Positions 11,005 to 23,200 of a stretch of 64,000 bases of DNA are shown here, piece after piece. Source of the stretch: Liolophura sinensis (taxonomy: Eukaryota > Mollusca > Polyplacophora > Chitonida > Chitonidae); assembly GCF_032854445.1 (NCBI RefSeq), contig NC_088300.1, positions 58,874,984 to 58,938,983 of the forward strand, in the 5' to 3' direction. Every line of letters starts with the position of its first letter. The stretch's first letter is position 1. Made by a program: the position numbers and the translations under genes. Under the pieces are notes generated by a model, which ran no database searches, was not told the origin of the DNA, and saw nothing but the letters and a program-made list of their open reading frames with translations.

Positions 11005-14000
11005 ATGTGGAAATTAGGCAGGGCTTATCTCACGGACGTTTTAAGGGGGCAATTACTCTGTGGCCTGACACCAGTGCCACTCCAGTTCTGTACCAGGCAC
11101 ATTACCTGTACACTCAGACACCTGTCCACTTATAAGCATGGTGCTTCTCCCTGGGGTAAAGCTGTTTACCTGAAGAACGACTACTTGAGGAAAGTCTCAT
11201 CATTGATCAACTTTCTCAGGTGTGCTCACCTTCATATAACACCTACTATGGCTAAGAGTAAATTTGAATATGTGAAGTCGTTTGAGGCTGATGACAGCTG
11301 TCTTCCAAACACCTGGATTGTTGTTCGTGTGGATGGTAAAAATTTCCACAGGTAAGCCTTGCTGGTTGTTTTGTTTAAGTTTTTTTAAAATCCAGCGAAT
11401 AATTTATGGTTCACGCTGAGAATGGCTTGTGTGCATATGGCATCAATGGGATTTTCTAAACTCTTTCTTTTAGACATGTACATGTACATGCAAGTTGGAT
11501 CAGTTCATTTCTTATAAATGTTTTTATGGTCTGAATGGTATACCCTGAATACTCAACAAATTGGACCAGTAAAGAATAACTTAATATGCAGATTTAAAGC
11601 ATAATTCTCAAGATTTCAAAGACTAAAGTGTATCATTCAGCTAAATTTGTTTAGATCAAAGAAAAGATCCACTAATATGTCAAAATATGCACAAATTCCT
11701 TTCTTGAATCTGTTGAGGATTTAGGGTGTAGTTTGACAGGAATGCTATAACTGGCATGCTCTGTTATTAATGCGAATATTTCTCTCGCGCACAGATTTTC
11801 CGACTCTCACAATTTCATCAAACCAAATGATGATAGGTCCTTGGGTTTAATGACGAAGGCAGCACAGTCTGTGATGGAGGAGTTCAAGGGGGACATAACT
11901 CTGGCATACGGACAAAGCGATGAATACAGCTTTGTATTCAGGAAACACACAACCACCTACAGCAGGAGATCTAGGTATGGTAGACACTGTAACTGTATCC
12001 ATATCATCATTGTAGGTATTCCTTTTGAATGCTTTAGGTGATTTTGTCTGAACATTGTAACTTTGAGTTATTTTGTCATGGTATTTAAGTAAGACACTAC
12101 TAACCTCTGGCAAATGACAGACACACTTTCCCATTTGTGGCCTGCTTCACATTGGCAGAAATCAAGCATTCATTGAGGGCTTTTGTCTGCTAGACCCTGT
12201 AGCCCGTTTCACCATGGAGGTATATATGGAAGGAGGAACAACTCAGCCGCTATGCCTTTCTACTCTGAATAAACCCTTCCGGATTGAGGCAACCGTTGAT
12301 TTCCAGTGTATGACACCATGCCTCATAGGGCGTCGGCGAGCAGGGCTTAGGGTGAATTGCCTGAATAGGGATCCCATCATACTTACTTTCTTTGATTAAA
12401 AAGCGTCATCTCCAAATTCACAACAAAGATGTAGTAAGGTCATATTTGTGCGTTTAAGCAGGCATTTTAATCACATGTAGGACTATTGTATAGGAAGATA
12501 TAGTTTGTAAAGGACAGCGATATTTATTGAGCTATCGGGAACATTGTTTCACTATTTTCCGACATACATAGTGCAGGTAACATTAGTGTGTGCCATTTAC
12601 CTGATGCTGATGGATTATGGGCCCCGGAGATCAGTTTTTAAAAAATGATCATTGAAAATTGAGAAAATTGCCCATTTGAAATACATGGGCCTTTTTCAAA
12701 AATATCCAAAATTGGTCATGTTTGAGTTCCATAAACTCACATTTCCGCACAACTATCGATCCATAGTGTAGAAAAATAAGGTCGAGGAAATACTTAACAA
12801 AATGTGCACCTTTGGCAATTTAGGGCCCCATAAGCGGTTTCTTAACAAGTTTGATTCTTGTAAACACTACATTCCCATATTTCTTGAAAAGCACTGCTGC
12901 TCACCATAGGTGTGCATGCACAGTCCCCACTAATTTTTAAAACTGTAACTCACTGAAGAGGAGTACCTGTCGTGAACACACCGCTCTGCTGAACGTTTAT
13001 TCGTGTCCGTTACCGGAAGGGAAAAAAGTTATTAAAACGATGTAAATTCTTTATAGTAGAACTGTTTGTAAATATGCTTAAAAAAACACTTTTCTAGTGT
13101 TTGGACACAAATAAGCAAAGTACCTATTGCATTGATGACAGGCTTGTATGTACATGTATGTATACACGTAGTATCTTCATTTACTGGGTAAGAATGTTAA
13201 AATGTAACAAATCAGAAATTGTTGTCTTCATAAGGCATAGAAACCCTGCAAGTGCGGTCATTACTATTCAACTACTGCCAGCATGTTATTTATTTTTAAA
13301 CATGATATTCTCAAGGAAATTGGCAAAGTGGTTTGACTTCCATTCTGTTGCGGTGGTGAGCCAGGGACACACAACTGGGTGCATTCTGAGTACCTTTTAC
13401 CCGAGTTGTCAAACACCGCTCTAGAGTCTCAAGAGTACACGCGCAAAGACCTATCACAAGGCAGACAGGCTAATCCCATATTAAAACAAAGCCTGAGTCC
13501 AGCTGTATAGGTATCGTACGCTGAACACATGAAGAGCCGGAGTTGTTCATCCTTCTGTATATATACCTCCATGGTTTCACGAACATTACTTAAATGTAGC
13601 CGTGAAGTAAACCCTTAACCTCCATGATGCCCTAGTTTTTTAGATATACGAAGTGCACTTACCTAAGGGCTGATTAACACTCAGGTACCCTTTATGAAGC
13701 TGACACTTGAATATATTGGATGCAGGGAATCTTGAAACTGTGGGAGAACCCACAAGATTGAACCCACAACGGTGATGCACAATGGGCAAACAGTTCAAGC
13801 ACACAGTCATGCCTTGCTCCTTCAAAATAATGGTGAAAGCAAACAGGCCTGTACTGCAAGCTTTCCATGTGTTTTTGTAGGAGCCTGCAGTATGATCAGT
13901 AAATACATTTGGAGTAGGGGATAAAGGAAGAGGTAAACACAGAGCATATATGGTTAATATGGAGGATAATATCTAAATTTAAACTAAAATTTAACTTTTA

Positions 14001-17000
14001 CATTGTTGCTCACTGCCCTTGCAGGTGGCAGGTGGTATTAACCAATGAGGTGTTTGAATGTACCACCTGATGGTTCAGCAACAGTTGCAGCTTTAGATCA
14101 GAAAGACTGTCAGAAACCTAGCAAAGGGTGGCGATTTTTGCTAGTATGTGCCCAGTTCCCTGCATTATACATCTGACTTACCTCAACACATAAGCTGAGT
14201 ATAAATTCTGGAATGAAACAACTGTCAGATAATACAAAAATAAACATTTCCTAGTTTGAAGGGTTTCTAAATGACATTGTTTTGTTTTTTTTCCTTGCAG
14301 CAAACTGATGACAAACATTGCCAGTTTGTTTGCATCGTCATTCGTGTTTTACTGGCCGCGGTACTTCCACAGTCTGCAGTTACAATACCCTCCCTCATTT
14401 GACGGGCGGGTGATTGTCTACCCATCTGAGCAGAATCTTCGGGATTACCTCAGCTGGAGACAGGCTGACTGTAAGTATCAGTTTCTGTCCTCCACCAAAC
14501 CGTGGCAAAATTCTACATGGCCAAGAGAAGCTATAAAACTGCTTGATGGTAACTTCCAGCAGGCGCTGTCTGTTTGTCACACATGTCGCTATGGTAATTA
14601 CAGTCAGTTACAAAAACTTTGTTGAACTGGATCTTGATTGCTGCAAGACAATTGAATCCTTTCTTCGATTTTGCCACAAAAGTGGTAGTCTCTTGCATTA
14701 GTCCCCCTCACAGCTGCAGGATATCCCGCTCACTGCTACAGGATATCCCGCTCACTGCTACACCTATCCCAATGACTACTAAGTGTACATAACCACCCTC
14801 TCCCGAAAGCAAATTGTGGGTGTGATTTCACATACTCTGTGTGCTCTACACTGCACAGTTGCCTCACTGTCCACAAGACTTGTTTGCTTTGACTTGTATT
14901 CAGTTTTTCATGTGGTAGTCTGCTGGCTGGCCGGATCACTGTGAGGCATTCCCACCTCTAATCCCTAAAACCATTCCTGGAGTCTCCATGGCCAATGTGC
15001 TTTGCATGCAAGCCTGGCGCAATGAACCAGGAGCTTCTCACCAATGCCGTAAATAAATAAATGAATAAATAAAAGTAATCTTTTCCTAGATCTATATGTA
15101 TTAGCTTCCTCTGCACTTATTATTAACACTGATGGCCTGCTACTCTGCCCAGTCCTCAAAGTCACCATGTGTCACCCAACTGTCACCCATTGTTTTGCCA
15201 ACTAATTTATTAGGTGTGGATAATAGCTGAAGACATGGGGTCCTGAGGCAGCACTACCAGTTTGTGGTGATGTGACCTGCTTGTGACAAAGAAACAGTGT
15301 TCTCATATGACTGAAATAATATTCAAAGCAATATGAAAAAACAAGGAAACAAAATGAAAAACAAATCATGTCACCCATATTATATGTACCAGTTCATGTT
15401 TACATGTAATAGGTTTGCTCTCTTCTGTTGTAGGCCACATCAATAACCTGTACAACACCTGTTTCTGGAAGTTAATCCAGGAGCATGACCTGACTCCAGC
15501 ACAGTCTCAGGAAAAACTCAAGGTTCCCTTCTATCTTCAACTGTGTAAACATAATATGAATACCTATGTCCTTTTCATGATGAATGAAATACATTGTTAA
15601 CTTTTTAAATTATCTGCAGCAAAAATACATAGCACAAGAAAACATGAAAAAGAAAAGTTTAACTGTTAGCCGTTATAAACTTGACATTAAAGACTAACCT
15701 TGTCTGCTTTCCAGGTTTTCCTTCTTAAGTTTGTCTTGTTGGAATGAAAGTTATGGGGTATGTATGTTGATATTTTTAGGGAACATTATCAAGTGACAAG
15801 AATGAGCTGCTGTTTAGAGAGTTCAACATCAACTACAATAATCTCCCAGAGATCCACAGGAAAGGCACTGTGCTGATCATGAAAAAGGTAACCAATGTAT
15901 ACAGGATTCAGTTAGCATTAGCTTTGGATGTTATATTTAAAGTGATCAAGGCAGCTCAACAAAATTGTTGGTGCTGCATACCTGGAAATATGCACTCTTT
16001 CTAGCATTCTTTAATTCTCTACCATTTCCTGTTAATTATTATTCATTACACCACAGCCTCTGACAAAACGATGTGAACTTGTTACAGCTCATGAATACGT
16101 AGACGTGTTTGATTGATAACTAGGGCATACAAGTACGTGTAATTTAGTGCCATTCTGAATTAGATCAGGTTTTTGAGATTATAAACCTAGTGTGTTGCCT
16201 ACAGGAAGTAGCAGTTGGTTACAACCTGGTAAGTTATTGAGAGGTTGTACGAAATGGTTTATGTAAACTAGGTGGGCTCCTGTTGGCTTAGATTGTTAGA
16301 GCTGTGGCTTGCTGAAACTATCAGACTGTTGACCCTGGAATCCATCTCTTGCTCCTTCATCTGTGGTTTTGAGCCAGGAGGTTTGTCACATAAACAGTGG
16401 CTTACTTCGAGCGCTCTGGTTTTCTACACTCAGAAACCTGACCACCAGCCTGGAAGTGAAGAATTCTTGGAGTATGTCAATAAAATAAATGAAAATAAAC
16501 TTGCTTTGTTACTGAAATCTTGTACCAGTAGGTCATAAACCCAGCATGTTACTAAAAGTTAACCCGGTTTATGATGGAAAGCTTGTACCCATTGATCTTT
16601 CCCATCAGTCAATCAATACTACACGTAATTTCACCAGTCATAAGCATTTATACTGTAGCAAATACACCTGTAGGTCTACTGCATATCCAGGATATGCATT
16701 GGTTTAATACATCATATGTCTGAATTATTTATTTATTTGATTGGTATTTTATGATTAGCATTATGGTGGGAGGAAACCGGGCAGAGCGTGGGGGAATCCC
16801 ACGACTGTCCGCAGGTTGCTGCAGACTTTCCCACAAATGGATGGAGAGGATATGTCTGTTTGATGTCATGGTGCCACATTTTCTTGAGCTTGGCATGATA
16901 ATTAACATTGCGGAGGGGATTAGCATGCCAGAGCGGCACAGTGACTTAGGAGCCTCTCGCCAATGTGGTTGCTGTGCGTTCAAATCCAGCTCATGCTGGC

Positions 17001-17532
17001 TCCTGCCTGGCCTCCAGCTACCTGCGGATAGTCGTGGGTTTCGCCCCAGGCTCTGCCCGGTTTCCTCCACCATAATGCTAGCCACTGTCGTATAAATCAA
17101 ATATTCTTGAGTAGGCGTAAAACACCAATCAAATACATAACACTGTCATGAGAAGGGGTGACAGGATTTCAGGCAAGTGGGATCCATCCACTGAAAAAAG
17201 CATGTTTTGAAACTTTCACATTGACAGCTTGCACCAAGAGGTTTAATATAAACTGGTTTGCTACTGAGAGTCTAGAACTTAACGTGCTGATGCAGCACAA
17301 TGAATGGGAAGTCTCACATCAGTGCGATTTCTGGGGACTAATGTTAAGGTAATATTGATATGTTCTAAAGGAAGATGTTGCCAGTGAACGTCACAGATCC
17401 GGCCCTGGTTCATCACCCAAGGACCGTCGCAAACAATCGTCACGTCTCCATATTCTGCAGCTACACTGTGATATCATAGGCTCTCAGTTTTGGCAGGAAC
17501 ATCCGGAGATTCTCTCAGATACAAAGAGGTGA
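11005..17532 (+). CDS. THG1L: THG1L, tRNA-His guanylyltransferase
   Basis: Six exons: 11005-11351, 11795-11974, 14301-14470, 15434-15522, 15780-15887 and 17371-17532 (stop 17530-17532). All phases agree (2, 2, 1, 0, 0), giving 351 residues from the first ATG. THG1 adds the extra 5' G (G-1) to tRNA-His, needed by histidyl-tRNA synthetase. The metal-binding region shows [10 protein letters not shown] and [28 protein letters not shown] spans the exon 3-4 junction and holds the conserved [23 protein letters not shown] follows. The last exon ends with [19 protein letters not shown], matching the animal C-terminus. An internal ATG at 11248 starts [10 protein letters not shown], the block that in the human protein follows a short N-terminal extension. 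Start at 11005 gives 351 residues, at 11248 270. A possible poly(A) signal is at 17879-17884. Introns carry a 1.4-kb element and an inverted SINE pair. Confidence 0.95.
12205..13582. mobile_element. 1.4-kb non-autonomous element with inverted ends in THG1L intron 2
   Basis: About 40 bp at 12207-12246 (including CCATGGAGGTATATATGGAA and GAACAACTC) recurs in reverse complement at about 13530-13578, with a few mismatches. Between them no ORF resembles a transposase. The outermost bases of the two ends do not match perfectly and I could not define a target-site duplication. A non-autonomous DNA transposon or foldback element is the simplest reading. Confidence 0.6.
14995..15074 (+). mobile_element. 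Internally deleted SINE fragment
   Basis: A degenerate head (GGCGCAATGAACCAGGAGCT, CTCACCAATGCCG) runs directly into an (ATAA)n tail, so the middle of the SINE is missing. It lies in the THG1L intron between exons 3 and 4. Confidence 0.65.
16265..16510 (+). repeat. Possible copy of a second tRNA-like SINE family
   Basis: TTGGCTTAGATTGTTAGAG (box A-like), GACCCTGGAATCCATC (box B-like) and an AATAAAATAAATGAAAATAA end suggest a tRNA-derived retroposon. An 88-residue ORF across it is not supported by splicing: it lies in the THG1L intron between 15887 and 17371. No target-site duplication identified. Confidence 0.3.
16727..16842 (-). mobile_element. SINE copy (left arm of an inverted pair)
   Basis: The reversed tail ATTTATTTATTTGATTGG is followed by the reversed body (GGTGGGAGGAAACCGGGCAG). 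It faces a + copy at 16932-17138 across a spacer of about 90 bp, inside the last THG1L intron. Confidence 0.85.
16932..17138 (+). mobile_element. SINE copy (right arm of an inverted pair)
   Basis: Contains the GACTTAGGAGCCTCTCGCCA region, box B (GTGCGTTCAAATCC), the body and the CACCAATCAAATA end. With 16727-16842 it could form a long intramolecular duplex in THG1L pre-mRNA. Confidence 0.88.
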
Positions 17533-18119
17533 CAGTGCTGCGATATGGCCTAGGACATTATTCTGACAGGCAGCAGTGTGCCCGCTTCGGGAAATAGCAC
17601 TTCTGGTCCCACTATGGCTGGCCTCTATTGCCAGATCTTCACAGTGCTACACTTGAGGTGTAGTGGATAACATGATTTCCCATGCATTCTTAGTGGTAGG
17701 AAAATGCATGTCCATATACCTATTCACAGCCCACAAAACTTTTATTGACCAATCAGATGTTAGGGAATACCACAGAAACTTAAGTTTTTACATTTCAAAA
17801 GAACTACATTCTCAGATATGGGGAGAGAGGTTGGCTGTGTAAAATGTTGTCAGTGGTGGTAGGGGTGAGAATTTGTAGAATAAAAAAGTTGTATGCAGCA
17901 TGTAAGTAGTCTATGTACCTGGAATTTTTAGGAACAGTGATGTGTATTTTACACAACTGGAAATTAAACATTGAATGTGATTCTGTTTTCAGTCATTTAG
18001 ATGTGTTAAACACTTAATACATGTGCATTTGTTTTGTTTTTTTTCTTACATTCCAACCACATTATATATTGGCATGATTAGGAATTTTATATTTAGGGCA
18101 TAAAAGAGCTAGGTATAGA

Positions 18120-18310
18120 TCAGATTTACCCTAAATGACCTAAAAATTTGACCACAAAAAAGCTTTTTACTTCCACGCTAAAACATACATTTTCCCAGTA
18201 GGACATCATCCTACCTTCCAAACACCTCTCTAAAGTCAAGAGAACTCTTAGAATGTGGAAAAATCAGCAACATAGTCATGGATGAAATTTTAAGTCATTT
18301 AGGGTATTTG
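18120..18310. mobile_element. MITE-like repeat, copy 2 (terminal inverted repeats visible)
   Basis: The left end TACCCTAAATGACCTAAAAA is mirrored by the right end, which reads in reverse complement as TACCCTAAATGACTTAAAAT. The core contains CCCAGTAGGACATCATCCTA. About 180 bp with no coding capacity. Related copies lie at 2700-2932 and 30950-31125. Confidence 0.7.
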
Positions 18311-18589
18311 TCATTCAGAAAGTGGATTAAATAACAGTGTTATCATTATTAGGGATATATTACAGCATATAAGTATTTAGAATGTGCAATCCCTAATGAC
18401 AATAATTCTGTTAGCTTTAATCTTGTTGCCACCGTACGAGTGACCGTGCCTGTGTTATTTCATATACTTAACTGAAGCTATGTGCTACAGCTTTGCATCT
18501 GTTGTTTATAATAGTGTTGTTGGCATATTCATATAGTGTTAACAGATTTTAAATAAAATGTAAATTTTGAGCTTTTGACCAGTATTTCA

Positions 18590-18780
18590 CAAGAATGTTT
18601 GGTATGTTAAGTGCACTTTCTGAAGCACATGAAGGCCTTAAAATGATACTTTTGATGACAATCCTTAAGTTTTTCTGATAAGAAATTAATCACATTTCAC
18701 AAAAAAAAGCACATCTAAAGTGGCCCTATTATAGGGATGAATCAATCCAAACGTGTTACTTGCAAAATGATAAACTTTAA
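18590..18780. repeat. Dispersed AT-rich repeat (four diverged copies in window)
   Basis: Shared string order: GGCCTTAAAATGATACTTT, TTTTTCTGATAAGAAATTAA, CACTTCACAAAAA-type, GGATGAATCAATCCAAA, GTGTTACTT. Similar segments occur at about 23440-23590, 27830-27965 and 35130-35265. Family unknown. Confidence 0.5.
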
Positions 18781-18954
18781 GTGAAAGACAGTAATCTTGA
18801 ATTTTAAGGAAGACTTTACACTGTACACAGTAAAAAGCGATTTAGTCTGTACATATGGCACAAGTTCAGCCACATACATGTATGGTTGCAAAGTTCAACT
18901 CCTAGTCAAAATATTTACTGCACAGTAAAGAACATGTTTAGAAGTGAGTGGGCA

Positions 18955-19245
18955 ATTGTTGTTCATGCCATCACATGCTCTTAGTCCCGTACCACCATGA
19001 TCGCCATCCATCGTACTGAACTGCCACTTGGTTCATGGCTTCACACCAGAACAAATTACACATCAAATTTGTGCTTAGAACTTTCCAACCAATTTGAATA
19101 AGTTATCACTGTTCTTGTCCACATATTCTGTTTTTGTTCACAACAGTTCATCATACTGAATTGAAACTGGGTATATGGCTTCACCATAACAAGTTACAGA
19201 TCAAGTTTGAGTTTCGGACCCCTTTTCTTTAAATTTCTCTCTCTT
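18955..19245. repeat. Degenerate internally repeated block
   Basis: Two diverged units, each with a CATCxTACTGAA motif, a GGTTCATGGCTTCAC-like or GGGTATATGGCTTCACC motif, and a following ACAGATCAAGTTTGAGTTT motif. A related block, including GTAACAGATCAGTTTTGAGT, is at about 48420-48850 in the iRhom gene. No ORF. Confidence 0.45.
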
Positions 19246-20232
19246 AAACCATCAAAGCATAAAGTTCAACTTCATTGCTTGCATGAAATACAGCTTAGCA
19301 AAGCCTAAAAAACTCAACAAAAAATAAATAAATAAATAAATAAAAACCCCATAAAAAACACTGACAGAAAAGCCACATGATTCTTCCACATGTAGTACGT
19401 GTAATTGTATTGTACAACTGCTAATGAAATGTACAACTGTCATATTTTATATACACTTGTCATTTTATGCATGTCAAACACTGACCTCCACACACATCAA
19501 TCAGGAAACAAATGAAGCAACATCAGCACTTTGATCCTGCCTTTTCAGAAGAACATATACTTGCAGTATAAAACAAGCACATTTCAGCACTTACACAATC
19601 AGGACATGTATTTACATCTTGTTTGAACACCAGAAACGTCTCTGACACTTAAATGCTCAATTGCTGACTGATGCAATTGAGAAAAGCATTGTTAATAGCG
19701 TCAACGGGTATTGCACGTGTACAAATAGGGGCAAGGGTTAGGATATTTAATGTATTATAAGCATAGAATTCCCAGTATTTCCCAGTATTTACATTCCCAG
19801 TATTTATATACATACCTCAACGTTCAGGAATTGTTTTTGCTCATGGCATATTAACGTAACATGGCCTTCAGTCTTTTAACTGGACTTTATCACCATTACC
19901 ATGTGACTCCTGTTGTCCAAAAATAGGCAACAAAATCACATTTCAAATTTTAACTCAGTTCAAAACTGGCATAAGAGCTACTGACTGTGGAACAGCTTCA
20001 GGCATGGGAATTCAGGTTAGCAGAGCAATTTAGACTGGCTCAGTTTAGACCACAAGCCATTGACCACTGATGTCATGTGCTCTCTGGCTTAGCCACGGGT
20101 CTACATCAGAGCAGCTGTTAGGTATATGTACCAGACCAATTGACCAACATCATAGAAGTAAAATATTCTTCAGGATGATGTGAAACGCCAGAATTGTTCA
20201 AGACAATGGTTAGCAGAATCCAATGTTCCTGG

Positions 20233-23200
20233 TTAGCCAGACTCATTCTGAAGATTCTGGAGCGTCTCCCTCAGGCGAGTGAGGCGTGAACTGAGGACGG
20301 CTGGGTCACTTCCCGGCTGACTTCGCCCCATCAGCCGCAGCAGCTGGCTGTACTCGGACTCCGTGAACTGTGCACCCTTCTCAGCTATGTCATTAATGAT
20401 TTCCTGAAACAAAACAACGTAACAGAAACGTACGACATGTCAAGTGTTACTATAAGGTCTTGTGATTAGATGCAAAATGGACACAGGTTAATACCAGTGG
20501 TCAACATTTCTCATGTCCAATGTCCATGCTGAACAAAGTACATATACCAGTATACTATTAATGATCCATACAAATTGATGTTGATGCTGGGCGCAACGAC
20601 CCAGGAGCCTCTCACCAATGTGGCCATACGTGGGAGTGTCTGCCAGCAACCTGCAGATGATCATGGGTTTTCCTCTTGCTCTGCCCAATTTCCTCCCACC
20701 AAAACGCTGGCCGCATTCGTACATGTGAAATATTCTGGAGTACACCAGTCAAATAAATAAATAAACAAAATGATGTCATCTTACACCCTGGCCCTTCCTT
20801 AAGGAATAGCATATGTTAAAAGTTGGGATGTCAAAAATTTGTCGGACTTACCATCCATCCAATTTACATTATTGACATTATATTTGTACAGCTGGTTGTT
20901 TCAGCTGTACAAAAATGTCTGCATTAAGTTGAATCCAGGAAAGGTCGCTAAAATACTGTACAATGATTTTATATTAACTGTTAAAATGCATGTTAATACT
21001 AACATCTGGAGTAGAGTAGATGAGCTCGTAGAACTGCCGTGCATGGTCCAGGTCTGCCTCTCTGGACTGAGTGATGTTGGTCAGATTCTGCTGCACAGCA
21101 AAAATGTTACGACACCTGTGAAATGAAATCCAGATATCCACATAACTCATCAGCAGACAAACACACATCTGGTACAATAAAAAAAGTATTTGCAAGATGC
21201 TGACCAACATTTAAAATATAGATGTGCTTTACTGTAAAGTCCACAAAGGACATTTCAATGGATGATGAAACATCATTAAAACATACTACATGTAGCTGGT
21301 TGAAATAAAAACAATCTGAAGCTATCAAAGAATGTCAAAATTTCACTGCATAGGATTGGAAAGAGGATTACAATTACCTGACAACCGGTGTATTCTCTCA
21401 GAATCTGTGGCTTGGAGGAACATGTTGATACAGGCTGCTCACTACCTGCATTGTGTTCTTGATTATCACATTATTTTGTGTTTTATAACAGACATACCCA
21501 AACTGATCACAAATTTCGTACACAACTAACTTGCCCATTTTTCCTGATTCTGACATTTCTGTTGATTTTAGACAGGTCTTTGCTGCCTTCTCCTTCAATG
21601 CTTTCTAATGGAATGATATGACTTATGTTCAAACCTGCTGTTGGACTTACATTTTCTTCACGCCATTTTCGTTTATTTTCTTTAAGAACTGAACACTGTT
21701 GATGAGGATGGAGGCCACAAGGAAGCCCAGGCTCTCAAAGATGTACCTATACAATATAATACACAAGCAATTCATAAAATATTTGTAAATACACATGAGT
21801 AGAAAAGAGTACAGACATTTACAACAAATATTTAGACGTAAATACAATTCATGTATTATACACAAAATTAATTTCCTTCAATTTTCTCAGACAATTGTGT
21901 TTATTGATTCATAAGTGCTCTGAGCACATCTCAGTTGCTTTCTATTTATTTATTGGCATTTTAATGCCGTATTCAAGAATTTGTTGGATGCATAAAATTA
22001 GACAAAATTGTGCCAATTTTTTAACATTAAACTAAAATTTTTCACTCATTAGAAATTACTTTTTCATTCTTTTTATTTTTTTGACATACCTGAACTTTCT
22101 GGGCTGTAGACTTTGTGTTAAAACCTCCTCCACACTGGAGAGATCCTTGTTCAGTTTTAACACATTAGAATCAGGATCCAGGTCATCAATGGCTCCAGCA
22201 TAATTTGACTAAAACAGTCATCACACCTGATTAGAATCTCATGGCACTGTCATTAACATTATCAACAGAGGTTCGAGTGAATATGTGCTACTTCAGCAAT
22301 CTGTTTCAATGCACTTGAAGGTTCAGCTGGGAGAAAAAATAGCTACCCAATATTTAATGCAGAGATAAGGAATAAAGGAGATACATGTACATAAAAATAC
22401 AATACTTCTTGCACATTAAACTTGCTGAAAATACATGTTTACAGCTGTGATAAAGAACAAGAGACAAATCAGTTCCATACTTGCATAACTTGTTTTTAAA
22501 AATATTTCCTTCAATCTTTACAGTATTCTTGTTTAGGTTGTACTGGGATATGCTAAAGTTAATGGTTGACATGTCCACTCACTTGTTTGGCCACTGGGAG
22601 AAGGTAATAGAAACAATGAACTCTGACCTCCAGATGAAGCAGTAACAGACAAATCTCAGCCAGATTCTGAAAATCTTGAGCTACATTTTTAAGAGACCTG
22701 CAAGAATTAAACGCAAGACTATTAAAGCACCCTTTTAAACTACTGTACATGTACTTCATCATATGCCTGTAAATTCGATTGTTTGAGGAGCTCTGTTGTC
22801 ATTTTTTCATTTTGTGTCACTTAATGACGGGCTTCACTTTCCAATACCTGAGGACAATAAAATCAGTCTGACCTGCACTTTTTACACAAATTACAGTCAA
22901 TCTGAACTAACAATGGAAACTGACACATTATTACTGGCCTGTTAAACTTGCTATATTATTAAAGCACTCACTGTAATGCCTCTTGAGACACTGGTGGTAT
23001 ATCCTACAAAACAACAGAGATAAAACGCATACATGTATGTGGAGTTATTTCAATATTCAGATTTATTTAAGGATTGACTAGTATTTTTAGGTTTATTGGA
23101 GTATGAACAAAACACACTGTGAAAGCTATACGAGTCCGCATAGTGGTTCGGATGAAAGGTACTACATACACACACCATACTGCCTGTGAGATTAATGAAG

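Larger units (their letters stand above)
17533..20232. other. THG1L 3' flank and EXOC4 3' flank (convergent spacer)
   Basis: No exon is visible. Contents: likely THG1L 3' UTR to the AATAAA at 17879-17884, a MITE-like copy at 18120-18310, a dispersed AT-rich repeat at about 18590-18780, a degenerate internally repeated block at 18955-19245 and an (AATA)n stretch at 19320-19345. The EXOC4 3' UTR must run leftward from 20232, but I could not pick its poly(A) signal with confidence. Confidence 0.6.

Noticed and set aside
13640-13825. tRNA-like GGGTTCAATC motif on the minus strand near 13.75 kb
   Set aside because: Box B-like only; no box A or cloverleaf, so not called a tRNA gene.
16272-16538. 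88-residue ORF in a THG1L intron
   Set aside because: Lies between two exons whose phases join directly; it overlaps a probable SINE-like repeat.
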